64,000 bases of DNA from Phalacrocorax aristotelis (taxonomy: Eukaryota > Chordata > Aves > Suliformes > Phalacrocoracidae), in NCBI RefSeq assembly GCF_949628215.1, contig NC_134277.1:89021963-89085962 (forward strand). The letters are read 5' to 3'. The notes beneath the pieces were generated by a model, which ran no database searches, had not been told where the DNA came from, and worked only from the letters and a program-made list of their open reading frames with translations. Numbering within the stretch: position 1 is the stretch's first letter; each line of letters begins with the position of its first letter. The position numbers and the translations under genes are program-made. Below, piece after piece: positions 49,339 to 61,800 of this stretch.

Positions 49339-51276
49339 ATGGCCGAAAGCTCAGCTGCAGCTGAGGTAGCAGCAGGGACAGCGGCACCAACTGTGCTAGA
49401 TGAGCTCCTGGAGATCACAGCTCAGAGCCTGGTGCGCACTGAGGTGGCTGAGCACTATGAAGTTATTCGGGAGCTGGGCAGGGGCAAGTATGGCCACGTG
49501 ATGCTAGTGACCCACAGGCAGAGAGGTAAGGAACCAACTGCACCTTATGAGGGCCTCCTCTCCATTCACCAGGGCACTTGGTGGGCTGGTGGCTCCTTGG
49601 GGCCAGGCACCAGGCATGGTGGGGGGTGTCCAAGGAGACTGGCAGGGCAGGGACCTCCCCAGCCAGGGAGCAGGTGATGCCAGGGGGTGGGACGGAACAT
49701 AAGGCAGGGTTATGGTGATGAGGCAGGTCCAAGGTCAAGCTGGGAAGTCATTCCACAATAGGGTTCATAGCTAGGCACTGGCATGGATGTGATATAGCTG
49801 GAAACCAGCACTCCCACCACACAGCTCAGGCAGGCAGTGAAGTCCCAAGCCTGAGCTTAAATGGTGCCACAAGGCCTATGGACAGAGGGTGTGAATGGAA
49901 GTTCTAGGTGGGGTTGGCCAAGGCTGTTAAGGCCAATGAGGGCCCACAGGGCTCTGGCACTACTCTTCCCCAGTAGTCCCAACACAGACTGATGGACCTA
50001 CATAGCCTGAATTTCCCTTGCTCTGCCCAGTGCTCCTGTGCATGCACTGACTGGCTCAAAACTCACTGGTTCAAAAATCTGGCTGCAGTGCCTGGTCCCA
50101 GATCTGGTGTCTACATGATATAGCCACACGAAGCTTCAGGTCAGAGACCCCTCTGTGGCTGTGTGTGTCTGGACCCATGGCTGCTCAGTGCCCTCTCTGT
50201 CTGGCCTTGGTGTGAGTGACTTTCAGGGGAGTCTAACCCACTCTCCCCACCCCCAGGGACTCCTATGGCTCTCAAGCTGCTACCCAAAGCCAGTACCAAG
50301 CTGCACACCTTCCTATATGAGTATTGTGTGGCACTCTCCCTCGCCACCCACCCTGCCATCATCGGCATGTTTGGAATTGCCATCGAGTCCAGCCAGTACT
50401 ATGGCTTCCTCTATGAACCAGCACTGCACAAAGACCTCATCTCTATCATCAAACCCCGGGTGAGTGCTACAAGGCCATGGGGACTGGAACTGCAGTGTTT
50501 GGCCCCTGTGCCGGCTGGGTTGGAGGGAGGGAGATAAAGGCAATGCGCTGTGGGTCTCTCTGGGGTCTACAGCGTTGAAGTAGCTTCAGGCTTGCAAGAT
50601 GAGAAATGCAAAGGTCTTCCCCAGCGCAGAGCACACAGGTGATAGCCCTGCTGGCAGGGCTGCCAAGGTGCTCCGTGTGTGCTGTAACGCCTCTCTCCCT
50701 GTGCAGGATGGGATCCCTGAGCCAGCTGCTAAGCAGTGCGCCAAGCAGCTCGTGAGCGCGCTGGAGTTCATCCACAGCCGAGGGCTCGTGTATCGTGACG
50801 TCAAGCCTGAGAATGTGCTGCTGTTTGATCCTGAGTGTCGACGCATCAAGCTGACTGACTTTGGTCTTACACGGCCCAAGGGTACTAAACTTAAGCTGGT
50901 GGCTGGGGTAATCCCCTACACTGCTCCCGAGCTGAGCAACACTGCTGATGCCCAGGGGGTGCCCATCGACACCAGCTTGGATGCCTGGGCCTTTGGTGTG
51001 CTGCTTTTCTGCCTGCTGACTGGCTACTTCCCCTGGGAGCAGACCCTGCCAGATGACCCTTTCTTTGAGGACTTTATGCTGTGGCAGGAGACGGGCCTGG
51101 AGGAGGACCTGCCCCGCCACTGGAAACGCCTGACGGCTGAGGCTGCCCTGATGCTGCGGAGCTTGCTGGCCCTAGATCCGGCCAAGCGCAGCCCCGTCAG
51201 TGGGGCACTACGCTACGTCGATTGCCCTTGGCGGCTGGAGGATGGGGGCAGTGAGAAGGCTGCGGTGAAGCCCTAG
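49339..51276 (+). CDS. SBK2-like serine/threonine kinase, 319 aa
   Basis: This is an SH3-binding-kinase (SBK) family protein kinase. The coding exons by my reading are 49339-49525, 50257-50459 and 50707-51276, with consistent phases and GT/AG borders. Exon 1 starts at 49330, after an acceptor. The protein has 319 residues, with an Ala/Glu-rich N-terminal 30 residues and then the kinase domain. The glycine loop GRGKYGHV is at 47-54, ATP lysine Lys69 (MALK) and helix-C Glu84. The catalytic loop YRDVKPEN is at 159-166, DFG at 181-183 and APE at 203-205. Tyr replaces His in the HRD motif, as remembered for SBK2. VLLVTHRQ-like, FLYEYCVALSL and LTGYFPWE segments resemble SBK2 more than SBK1, and the long Pro-rich SBK1 tail is absent. 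All catalytic residues are present, so activity is likely. Substrates of the family are poorly known. Orthology to SBK2 is inferred, so no symbol is given. Confidence 0.9.
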
Positions 51277-51670
51277 AGCCCACTCCCTATGGAGGGAGGG
51301 AAGGTGGGTCTCACCCTGCAAGGGGCTTCGAGCTCTGAGGCACCATGGTGACCCATGTGTGAAAGGCCATGGTGACACAGAGAGCAACTTCTCTACAGTA
51401 CTGTCCCTGCTGCTATGGAGCCAGGCTCCTTCACCAGCTGATGGTCCTCATCCATGGCTCAGTGCTGCCCAGTGCCACCTCCTTGTGCTCCCTTGGGGCT
51501 TGAAAACATCTCTTTTTTCTCTGAGAAATGACTGTCTGCCTGTGAAGCACCCACTCGCTTCCTGGCCACAGGGACTCCAGGGTGTTTTCTAGGGACTCAG
51601 TACCTGCCTTGTCTCAAAATAGAGCAAAATATGCACTTTTGTGTTTCTGTATGTGGCTCTTTTCCCTCAT

Positions 51671-51676
51671 AATAAA
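51671..51676 (+). terminator. Polyadenylation signal of the SBK-type kinase gene
   Basis: Canonical AATAAA lies 395 bp after the stop codon and is followed within about 20 bp by a G/T-rich stretch (ATGTGGGGGGCCTGCTTGC). This predicts a 3' UTR of about 0.4 kb. Confidence 0.65.
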
Positions 51677-51699
51677 ATGCATGTGGGGGGCCTGCTTGC

Positions 51700-53089
51700 T
51701 GTGGGAGAGCAGGGGCAGCCTGTGGCTGTCTCAGCACAACCTGCACAAGGCAAGGGTCACGCTGGGATGCTGCCTGGGTCTCCACCAGGACCCTTGGAGG
51801 GTGGCTTCAGGCTATTTGGGTGGATGTTCTGGGGAGCCCCCAGCATGTGGCTGTGGATGGTAGCTGGGGACTGATAATGGTGTTGAGAAGGTGGTGGGAG
51901 CTGTGGAGGTGAGGTGTCGGAGAAAGCCACAGGGAACACTGTAACCTGCCCACTGCCATGCAGGGGCTTTTCTGTGCAGAGGGTTGTTAGCAGCAGGAGT
52001 CTTAGTGTCAGTTTGCACAAGTGTCACCCTCTAGTTCCTGTCACTCAGGAAAATGGCCTTCTACAAACATTGACAGCCCTGCTGAAGCTCAGTAAACCTC
52101 TCTCTCTCCTCAAGTGGCTTAGGTGCAAGTGGAAAAGTGAGCTCACTGCCACAAATGTCCTCATGTATGCTGATGCACTGTGCACTGTGAGGGTGGTCAG
52201 CCTGAGCATCACTGGGAAAGGCTAACAGAGGAGATGTAACCACTGGTTGCATAAATTTATCTGTACAAATAACCCCAGAAAAATTCCCCTAGTGATACCT
52301 CCCAGCAGTCCTAAACTCCTCACTCCTCATCCTCCCCCAGACTGACTGCTCCCTCCTCACAGAACTAGCCCCACCCCTGCACAAGCCTCCACTACCACTT
52401 CTTCCCTGCTACTATTCTCCTGAATCCTTCTGTCCCAAGGAACCATTTACAAGTCTATCCAACACCAGACCAAGCACACCTCCTCCCTTTTACTGCTTTC
52501 AGGTCCTAAGAGAATGTTCTTCACGCTCTTTTAGAGCCTGGTTACCCCTCTAGAAGACATTCCATCTCCCATCTCCTATCGCCACTTTAACCCTTCCCAA
52601 GCAACACACCTCTCCTAAACCACCAATGTCCTTCTAGGTGCACATTTTAATCCTGGAAAGAGGTAACAAGGAGAGAATTAGGGGTCAGAAGCTCTTACTT
52701 TGGTACCTATTTCCAGTCCTCAGGATTATGCTGTTGGTAATCCCTTCCAGCTCTTAGCCTAATCCTCTTTGTGGAAGCATCTCCAGCTCAGTTTCTATTC
52801 TCAGTGCCTTTGTAACTTTGTAACTTTGTAACCACTACCTTTTCTACTATCCATCACCTAGTAAACACCTTTTGCACATTCCTCTGCCATCAACATGACC
52901 TCCATACTACTCTCTCGTACATTTCCTGCTTCCTACATCACTTATCTCTTGTGTCTTCCTTCCAACTCCCCAACATACCTTATCAACCAGCATCATGCTC
53001 ACCCTGTTCAAGGTACAGTTTTCTTCTGTCTTCTTCCATCTCTTAGAATATTTAATTACCCAAAAATTTAATAAATGCTGCTCAACTCT
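51700..53089. other. Noncoding downstream of the SBK gene
   Basis: No gene is seen. The stretch at about 52280-52620 is pyrimidine-rich. Three perfect TTTGTAAC units stand in tandem at 52809-52832. Confidence 0.4.
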
Positions 53090-54350
53090 GGCCTGCTGAG
53101 ATTTGGCCTTAATTACTCTTTGATTACTATAGGAATAGCAGAGGAGTGTAAAGGTATCAACACACTTCCTGTGTTTAAAGTGGAGAAGCACTAAGACCAA
53201 TGAATCTATAGGCCACGTAGCAGACAACTATCCAATGAAAAATAATGGGGAATCTGATACAGATGCTTGCTAATAGAGAATTATAGAACAGGAATGTGGC
53301 TTCTTGGAATGTGACACTCAGCATTTTGTTTGATAATATAGTTGTGTTTGCTAAAGTAAATTCATAGCGTTATGGTACACAATTTCTCTGAGGCATGACC
53401 TGTTGACATAAAGAAAATTACAGGATGCTTTACTGATTAAGAAGATGTACTATGCAAGGTCAATAAAGCATACACTAAGTGAACTGAGAACTTTCAATGG
53501 ACAGAAGAAATAATTGTCAGTTGGGAATGCTCTTTGGTTAGTTTGGTTGGTTTCTGCAGGGATCCATAGTTGAATGAAAACCGGCCAACATTTCCACCTA
53601 TGATTTGAAGGTAAATACAAAACCACTGCAGGTAAAACCCCGCAGATGACACAAATGTAAACAGGGTGATAAACAGCAAGAGGAACAGGCCACTCCTAGA
53701 GGTCTGGATAACTGGGTAAGTTGGGTGTATTCAAACAAAATACATTTTCTTACAGGCAGGGGAAATGTATTCAGGTAGGAACACTTAGGAATAAAAGGCG
53801 TCCTTACAGAAGGACCCCTAAAAAAACTTTGCAAGTCATAGATACACAAGATCATATCTATCATAGATACACAAGATCATAACACACTTCTCATTGTGTT
53901 ATTCTGTCAAAAAAGGCTAATGGACTCCTTGCACAGCTACAGAGGGGCAGACACTCAAGGTGGTCAAATATCCAGCAAAATCTTGCTAGCAAGATTCCTG
54001 CTGGCCTAAATAGGAGTGTGGGAAGTAGGAGAGAGTGATCAGTGCTTGATGCCACACAGGGCAGTCCTGGGGATGGTACCACATTTACAAGCAAGCTGCA
54101 AAGCTGGACACAGGTCAGAAAAGAACCATGCTGGGGCTGTGGTTTAAGGCTGTAAGAAAGTCTTCTTAAAGAAAGTAATGAGCTAGACTATCTGAAACAG
54201 GAGGACTCAACGGGGGTTTGGTTATGGCATAAAATACTGGGAAGAAAATACCTACTCCTAATGACCTACTTTAATTTGAGAAAGGTCCAAGAGCAACCAT
54301 GAGAGGCTGGAGCCAAACACAACATTGCAGTAGGGAGGGTTCTTGCCTAT
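53090..54350 (+). mobile_element. Ancient CR1-like LINE body
   Basis: This is a heavily decayed CR1-like reverse-transcriptase region. The block GCAGATGACACAAATGTAAA at 53642 encodes an ADDTNVN-type relic of the RT active-site motif. Further on, TGGTTTAAGGCTGTAAGAAA and CTATCTGAAACAGGAGGACT (about 54142-54212) keep the C-terminal order of old amniote CR1s. Many stops are present. A 21-bp direct repeat with a 25-bp period lies inside at 53836-53881. Confidence 0.65.
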
Positions 54351-54360
54351 GGAAAGAAAC

Positions 54361-54426
54361 AGTCATAGGAGAAGAGGCTGAGAGAGCTGGGACTATTCAG
54401 CCTGGAGAAGGGTCAGGGTGGACCTT
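54361..54426 (+). mobile_element. Left part of an older CR1, interrupted
   Basis: AGAGGCTGAGAGAGCTGGGA and CTATTCAGCCTGGAGAAGG form the standard CR1 sequence that normally runs directly into a TCTTATCAATGTGTATAAAT block. Here the run is broken at about 54426 and resumes at 55559, so about 1.13 kb was inserted within it. Confidence 0.75.
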
Positions 54427-54435
54427 ATACTTCTT

Positions 54436-55157
54436 TATACTTCTGGACACAAGTATAAATTGGGAGAGGAGCGCCTGGAGAGCAGCCCTGCAGAAAGGGA
54501 CCTGGGGGTGCTGGCTGACAGTGGGCTCAGTATGAGCGAGCAGTGTGCCCTGGCAGCCAAGGGGTCAAATCTCATCCTGGGGTGCATTGAACATCGTACA
54601 ACCAGCCGGTCAAAAGAGGTGCCCATTCCCCTGTATTCAGTGTTGGTGCAGCCTCACCTTGAGCACTGTGTGCAGCGCTGGGCCCCACCATTTAAGAAGG
54701 ATGTGATGGTTCTTGAATGAGTCCAGAGGAGGGTAACAAAGCTGGTGAAAGGGCTGGTAGGAATGTCTTCTGAGGAGCAGCCAAGGATTTTGGACATGCC
54801 TAGTTTGGAGAAAAAGAGGTTGAGGGGCTACCTGATTGCTCTCTACAGCTTCCTGAGGAGGGAATGTGAAGAGGGAGGTGCCGATCTCTTCATTCTGGTA
54901 TCCAGTGATAGGATGCGTGGGAACAGTTCAAAGCTGCTCCAGGGGAGGTTCAGACTGTACATCAGGAAGCATTTCTTTAGCGAGAGGGTGGTCAAACACT
55001 GGGACAGGCTGCCTAGAGAGGTGATCAATGCCCCAAGCCTGTCAGTGTTTAAGAGGCATTTGGACAATGCCCTTAATAATATGCTTTTAACTTTTGGTCA
55101 GCCCTGAAGTGATTAGACAGTTGGACTAGATGATCGTTGTACGTCCCTTCCAACTGA
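54436..55157 (+). mobile_element. Younger CR1 LINE fragment inserted into an older CR1
   Basis: This 5'-truncated CR1 keeps one long reverse-transcriptase C-terminal frame: KLGEERLESSPAERDLGVLA, then LVQPHLEHCVQRWAPPFKKD, LEKKRLRGYLIALYSFLR, and [14 protein letters not shown] single in-frame TGA at 54718-54720 interrupts it, where CR1 relatives carry an Arg-type codon, consistent with decay of CGA to TGA. Otherwise the frame stays open to 55107, so the copy is relatively young. Its 3' end runs into the AATTC/ATTCT array. Confidence 0.9.
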
Positions 55158-55286
55158 AATTCAATTCAATTCAATTCAATTCAATTCAATTCAATTCAAT
55201 TCAATTCAATTCAATTCTATTCTATTCTATTCTATTCTATTCTATTCTATTCTATTCTATTCTATTCTATTCTATTCTATTCTAAT
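55158..55286 (+). repeat. Compound AATTC then ATTCT microsatellite
   Basis: About eleven AATTC units (55158-55213) pass without a gap into about fourteen ATTCT units. The array begins at the CR1 3' end. The related array at 9976-10080 has only ATTCT. Confidence 0.97.
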
Positions 55287-55554
55287 TTTCATCAGAGTAG
55301 GAAAGATATCATGCAAAGAAGATGGTGGTGAGGATATTCACTCCTAGTTTCAGAATGGGTCATGGCAGCAATGTATTTCAGGACTGAACAGAGAGACATG
55401 TTGTCCTTTGGTCACCTTCCCAATTTAGCTCCCTTTTCCTGTTTCCTGCATGCTGCAGAGCTAGAACCTCACCCGGGAGCAGAGAGTGTTATTTTTGATG
55501 TAGCTACTGTGTAAAGTTAGACTGTGGTTATTTTAAAACGAGCTTTCTTTTTAT
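55287..55554 (+). repeat. 268-bp copy of CMBL copy 1 intron 3 sequence
   Basis: It is the same length as 10081-10348 with four mismatches by eye (98.5% identity), in the same orientation, and also directly after an ATTCT array. It sits between the younger CR1 and the resumption of the older CR1, so at this locus it is an intruder. Confidence 0.9.
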
Positions 55555-55558
55555 TCTA

Positions 55559-55882
55559 ATCAATGTGTATAAATAACCAATGGGAGGGTATAAAAAAGAT
55601 GCAGCCAGCGTCTTCCCACTGGTTCTGGGTGACAGGACAAGAGGCAATGTGCACAAACTGAAATGCAGGAAATTCCATTTAAACATAAGAAAGATGGCTT
55701 TATGGTGATGGTGGCCAAACATTGGAACATTGATTGTAGTGTCTCTGTCTTTGGAGATATTCAAAAGCTGATTGGACAAGGCCCTAGTCAACGTGCTCTA
55801 GCTGTCTGTATTTTGAGCAGGAGGTTGGACTAGGCAGTCTCCAGAAGTCCTGTCCAGCATCAACCATGGTGTGATTCTGCAA
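55559..55882 (+). mobile_element. Right part of the interrupted older CR1
   Basis: It resumes with ATCAATGTGTATAAATAACC, continues with GACAGGACAAGAGGCAATGT and CATTTAAACATAAGAAAGAT. It ends with TTGGACTAGGCAGTCTCCAG and GTGTGATTCTGC. This continues the CR1 left at 54426. Confidence 0.85.
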
Positions 55883-58800
55883 CATTTTTCATTTTGAAGA
55901 CAGTCTGTGCTGCAGCTGGAGAAGTGTGGGGCTCCCAGTAGCTCTGCTCTGGAACTGCTCAGCAAGGCAGGCAGTGGCCTCAGCAGAGCTGGGCACAAGA
56001 TGCAAAACTGGCTTGACAAGAAAGGATTAGCAAGATTTTAGGGTTTATTCCAAATTAAAGCAAACCTGAACTGGTGGACACTGATATCTTTGGGGAAACA
56101 TATCAAACTGTACAATTCCATCAAGACCAAGGCTAGTTTCTTGCAGGAGCCAATCATGCTGATGAGGATCAGGGATTTGGTGCTGCGTGACAAAGATGAT
56201 GTGACAGAGGCTATTGGCAGTGAGCAGTGGTGATGACCAGGGTTGTTTCTCTGCCTCCTTTATCACAGAGCCTTGAGGCTCCGGCAGAATGGGTTTCTGC
56301 TGCCAGAAAGTTTTGTGTTACGTAGCTAAGTGATGAAATCAGTGCTGACTGCACCCTGCTTGTGTTGGTGGTACAGACAGTTACAATGAAGCAAGCACAG
56401 GAGTGAGCACAGTGGCAAAAGCCCTGCCCTGAGCCAAGTCCCCAGCCCAGGCTCCTTTTCCAGTGGCTTAATCTTAATTGCAGCTGGATTCCTTAAATCA
56501 ATGCATAAACAGACCTGTTGAAGCCTATCCCCAGGGGGTCTGAAAACAGATCTGCTTGTCCCCATCACCCCCACAGCAGCTGCTGGGAGAGGCTGAATGG
56601 AACGGAGCTGCGTGCAAACATGCTGGCCCTTTGCACGCGCAGCCGCTGGCTGCAGCAGGGCTGGCCAGGCGCCCAGCGCCATAAAGGGCAACGTTTCAGC
56701 TAATGTAGGCACAAGGTATGGGGTGGATCTGGTGTCATGTCCAAAAAGGCATCAGGTGGCTCCAGACGAGAGGGAAAGGCACGGTACTTTACTCCTTCTG
56801 GGATAGAACGAAGAGATAAATTGGGTAACTAGAGATCTCGCTGCACTGTGTGAGTTCTGGCTGCAGTGACTACGGCCCAAGAAGTGTCAGTCCAGGCCCT
56901 AGCGTCCTGGTGCCCGCAGCACACTGCATGTGCAGGCTGGGAGCATGGATCCCATAGCTTTTGGCAGGATGCATGGTCTATGATTCTGGATCCCCTTGTG
57001 CACCTCACTATGGATTCTGCTCCCTCTTTGCCACACACTCCACATGGCTCCTGAATAGTCACACTCAGCAGCAGCCTGGGGACTGCGATGCTGACTGGAG
57101 CCTGCAGGGTGTAGGGAAGGCATAGATCAGCACTTTGGTATTGCAGGGGCAGCGTGATGAGTTGAGCCTGGATCTGTTAACTGGACAGGTCACTTGGTCA
57201 TAACACTCCTTCCAATTAGGAACTGTTGGTAGGAAGAAGTGGAAGTGGAAGGAAACTGTCCGCTAGACAGAGATGGGAAAATGCAGGCAGATATGAAAGT
57301 GATTGCCCCAGGTGGTGGTAATGATCAAACAGTGCCACAGATGAGTCATCTCAGAATTAAAATGTTGACTGTTGAAGAGAGCACTTGGGGAAATTATTTG
57401 GGCTAACCACAGGTCAGCAATGTCCCCAACATATAGTCCATGTTGTGATGCTGGCTGGACTCAGGACATAGAAGGGAGGGTAGGACCAGGTTGGATACTG
57501 GGGTTGATGTAATCTCCTCCTTCTACAGGAAGACTAATGAAAGCCACTCCTTTGGACTGGCTGACCAGTGATCAGAAGCAGGGCAGAGGTCCAGTCTTCA
57601 GAACCTCTCCAGTTAGGTGTCTGGCATCATTTCTAGAAGCTTGCGGTCTATAACCTTCCTTCTGCCTTGTCAACTCTGACACTGTTACTTCCATCCCTTC
57701 CCACTTAAACTGTGTTAAGTATCATTACTAGGACTGTGACTGAAGTTTCTTAGGAAGGGTAGTGAAGGAGTAACTCTCCATATTCCTCAGAGTTCCCTCT
57801 TAGCCTTGTCTCCTGAACAAGATGCTGACCATCCTGTGTGACCCTTCCCACTCTGCACACAGATGTCAGGTCTTGAGACTGCAGAGGGACTGAGCACCAG
57901 ATCCCAAAAATGAGTGGGGGAAAGCATCCCAGGCCAGGCAATATGATAAGGCAGATGCAAGACTGCAAAGTGCCTGTGCCTGCCTCCTCCTGCACTGCTT
58001 GTTCTCAAGGTTTGACTTTCACTTCAAAGACAAAGCAGGACAGAGATTTGATAAAAATCACCAAACAAGACCCTATTCTGAAAAACTGTCCTTCTGAGCA
58101 CAAGGATGGAAAGAGAGAATATCTGAGGGATAAAGGTGGTGGGAATTTGTTACCTTTCATTTTTACTCATGCAGGGGCATGCTGGTGGCAACTGCAACCA
58201 AGCTGATGTCTTCTAGATCTGCCTGTAGCTGAGAAGCCATGAGAAGTCATAAAGTCCTATTGTCATGCCAAAGGACAAAGAGCTGCAGGATTGAAAGTGG
58301 CTGGATCAGAAGACACCTGGTCCCTGACTGGGAAACATGCAATAGCTCATGGAGTTTCAACCTCTAGCTGCCTTCTTCCTCTATCCTGCGTCCCTGACTG
58401 GAGATGTATGAACCAGAGGGAAATGTCATAGACAAATCAAAGGAACAGTCTCAGTGTTTTTCACATCCTGTAGCTTGGGTTGCACAGTACCTTGCTACCA
58501 TTACTATAATTTTAATTCTTCTTGTGCTGTTGTGGGCTATCTGTATCAGTGCTGACCACAAGAGGACTGACCACTACTAAATCCCATAACAATTCTCCAG
58601 TATCCTAGGTTTCCCTACTTACAACCCATCCAAGGTCTGACAGCCAGCCATGCCAGCCAGTAGTCTGGGCTTGCCCATATACAGGCCTGCCTGTTGCTGT
58701 GGGTGTGTTTGGTTTTTTTTCCCCTGGGCTGACAGACAGCTGGGCATGCTTATAAGCCTTGTGCCTTGGCCCAGCTTTATGCAAAAGAGGGAGGAAGGGG

Positions 58801-61800
58801 GATTTGGCCTGGCCCAGGGTGGTGACAGAAGGTGGTCACAGTTGTCACACGGACTAATTAAACTTCTAACCCTTCTTTGCTGTTTACAAGCAGCACCCCA
58901 CGAAGAACCCATGTCTCTGGCTGGCTCCTGTGTCTCAGGGTGGAATCACACCAGGCTCCAGCTCCCACTCTGGGCTCTGGTAGCCACCTTCCGTGTGCTA
59001 ACTTTGACTGAGTGCAGCTTCCACCTGAACTTTGCTGACAGATTTCTTAGGGGATAGTGAAAAACGTGATCTGTGACCAAACAGATTTATTTAAGTAAGT
59101 GAGATGCTCAGGGGAAAATTTATCGTAAGTGATAAAATAGTCTGCTTTTCAGTTTGTATCTGATATCTAGCTATAAAGAGCTGGCTTCAGGCAAAGCAGT
59201 CCTGTTACCATGACTAGAGGCTGCTGAGAAGTCTGCGAACGGCTGCGTGAGCAGGCAGCTGAGTCCCTTGTCCTTGTCCCCAGTGCTGCTCTGCACCTGC
59301 CTCAGCTGGTTATCTTCCCTTCCACTGGCTGAGTAGGAGATGGAAGCAAAGCAAGGGCAGCAACGTGCAGACGTTGGCTGACATCCACTGAATCTGCTCT
59401 CTCCAAAGCCAGGTAGGGAAAAAGTGACGGTTTTCACATCCCCTTGTTCTGCTATTAACAGGTATTGCAGCTGATGCTCTGCCTTGAGTAACTATATCAT
59501 CTTCCTCTTCAGGACAGTAAATCTTGCAGGGATTGCCAACTACAGAGCTAACTCATAATCCTCTTCCTTAGGGGCATCCTGGGCAAGCTTAACTCCTGAC
59601 AATTCCTCTGCAGAGCTTTCCTCTCCTTTACCTTGCACCCCAATCTGAAGCTATTGGATAACATCTGGCTGCTCAGCCCTCTTGGTAGGAACCAAAACAC
59701 GTTTAATTGCTTGTACCTTTATGATATGCTAAGCCCTGTTGTCACCTACAGATCAGTTCCCTGAGGCTCGTGGCTGTGGATGTGCTTATATGCCCAAACC
59801 CCTGAAACTGAGCAAGATGAGCAGAGGATAAACCTCCATCGCTTTGGACTGGTCTATACAGATTGAGTGCAGGGATTCCACCATACACCAGATTTACTCG
59901 ATGCCTCTGACCACAGACAGGCACAAGACTGTCCTAGCCAGGGCTCATAGCGTTATTGCATACAGCCACATGTGTATCATGGAGGCATGGCAGTCATAGC
60001 TGTGTTATGCTCAAGGGTACAGATTACCCTAGCTGGGTGGTGGTAGCTGCTCCATGTATATGAGGCTTTGGTAGTATTACAGTGCTCACGCTGCTATGGC
60101 CCAGCACCCCTCATGCTGAAGAAAGGCACTTAACAGGGACTTTTTTTTCTCCTTCAGCTCCTGAGGAGCGTTCAGGGATCTTCCTTGTGTGGTAGTGTTT
60201 CTTTTCTCTCCCTTTCTTGCTCTTTGTTCCATCTTTCTCACTCCTTCAGCCCTGTTTCTGTATCACTTGCCCATCCGCTATTTCACCTCCATAGGGGTCA
60301 ACCTGCTGCAAAAGAAGTATCCCTTGATACAAAAACCTGGAAGACTTTAAGCTGTCAAGAATAAATAGAGGGGTGCTCAGTGTACATCTTAATGGCTCCT
60401 TTCACCTGGCTGGGAGAGGTGCTACTCTCTTTCGCTCATGACTCATTTGAATCAGTTCATTTCCTTGCACCACTGATCTGGGGAGCTGTAGCAAGAAGAG
60501 GCGTGCATTTATGTCCTCAGGTTCCCCTCCCTCATACCTATACTGCTCATAGTGCTTCAGAGAAGACTACAGCACCTTTATGCCACCAGGACTGTTTACC
60601 ACTAGAAACATATGAAAACACTTGCAAGAAGAGCAGCTGCTGGTTGGGTACTGCTGGTAGCAGGGTAGGAGTGGACTTCAGCAGGCAGATTGGGCGGCTT
60701 CTATTCCCAGCGCTGGAGGAGGTGAGGGCAGAGGGAAGCTGGATCTCCTGACGACTCTCTGCATGTCTTTGAAGGTAGCCATTGCCAATCTCTGTTTGAG
60801 TTTACTGTTGCTGGGCTACCCCAGGGACTGCTGAACTGGTTGGACTCTTCCGTACTGCTCCATAATGGAAATCTGGGGATTAAGTGGGAGCCATGATAGG
60901 TAACGATTCTGTCCTTTCCCTGAGCAGCCTGCCACCCTCCCACTGGTTCCTGGCTGCACAAGGGCATGTCAGGAATTGGATAGGGCTGGCAGAAACCTGG
61001 CTGTAACAGGACGCCCCTGTCCTTTCCTTTCCTTCCATCACTGTGGGAGAGAGATGAGTTTATGGCACGTGGTATATGAGGGCTGCCAGGTGGCACTGAC
61101 CAAAAGAATGATGGGACCTCAAGAGGGGAAGGTAACTGGCTACCCACCTCCAAGAATCAGTTTGGTTCAATGAGTGGAAACCTTACTGATTAGAAATTCA
61201 GACACAGAGCGAAGTCCTGAGCTCTAACTGAGGTCACCCAGCAGGCAGGAGCTGGGAACAATCTTCAGTAATCCTGACTTCAGGCCTCCTTAACCAGCAC
61301 ACATATCACAGCTCTCCCAGAGTTAATCAAAGAATCGAAGCCCTGGCCCAGAGTTCTCATTTTCCTTTCCACTCCTTCCCTTCTTACCATTAGCTCCCAC
61401 CCCTTGGATTTCAGCTTGGGACTGTATTCTTTGAATAAAAAGCCTTGTCTTCCTTCCACCTTGTCTTCAGTTTACGATTCACTGGACTCCTTACTTTGCC
61501 TGCATTGGGGTCGCCATCGCTTTCCCGTTGTGTGTGCCAACATCCTTCTGCCTCCAGAGGTCAGAAACAGTATTTCTTTTTTGCTCTCACTACTATGTGA
61601 TTTCAGCCAACATATGAAGGATTTTAATACGGCTTTCTGTGTTTCACTGCCTCAGTCCAGCAGAGACTGTAGCTCCCCTCTGAGCTCATCCAGAAGAGAC
61701 CTGGTGTTAGTCTCTTCCCATAGAGAGCTCTAGCGAGTCTCACAGCTCTGGAAGATAATTCCTTTAGTCCCTAAGTAGGAATTATGTACAGATTGATCAG

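Noticed and set aside
54745-55107. Open frame of 120 codons that could be taken for a host gene
   Set aside because: It is the C-terminus of a CR1 reverse transcriptase, with the typical motifs, and continues the frame broken by the TGA at 54718.
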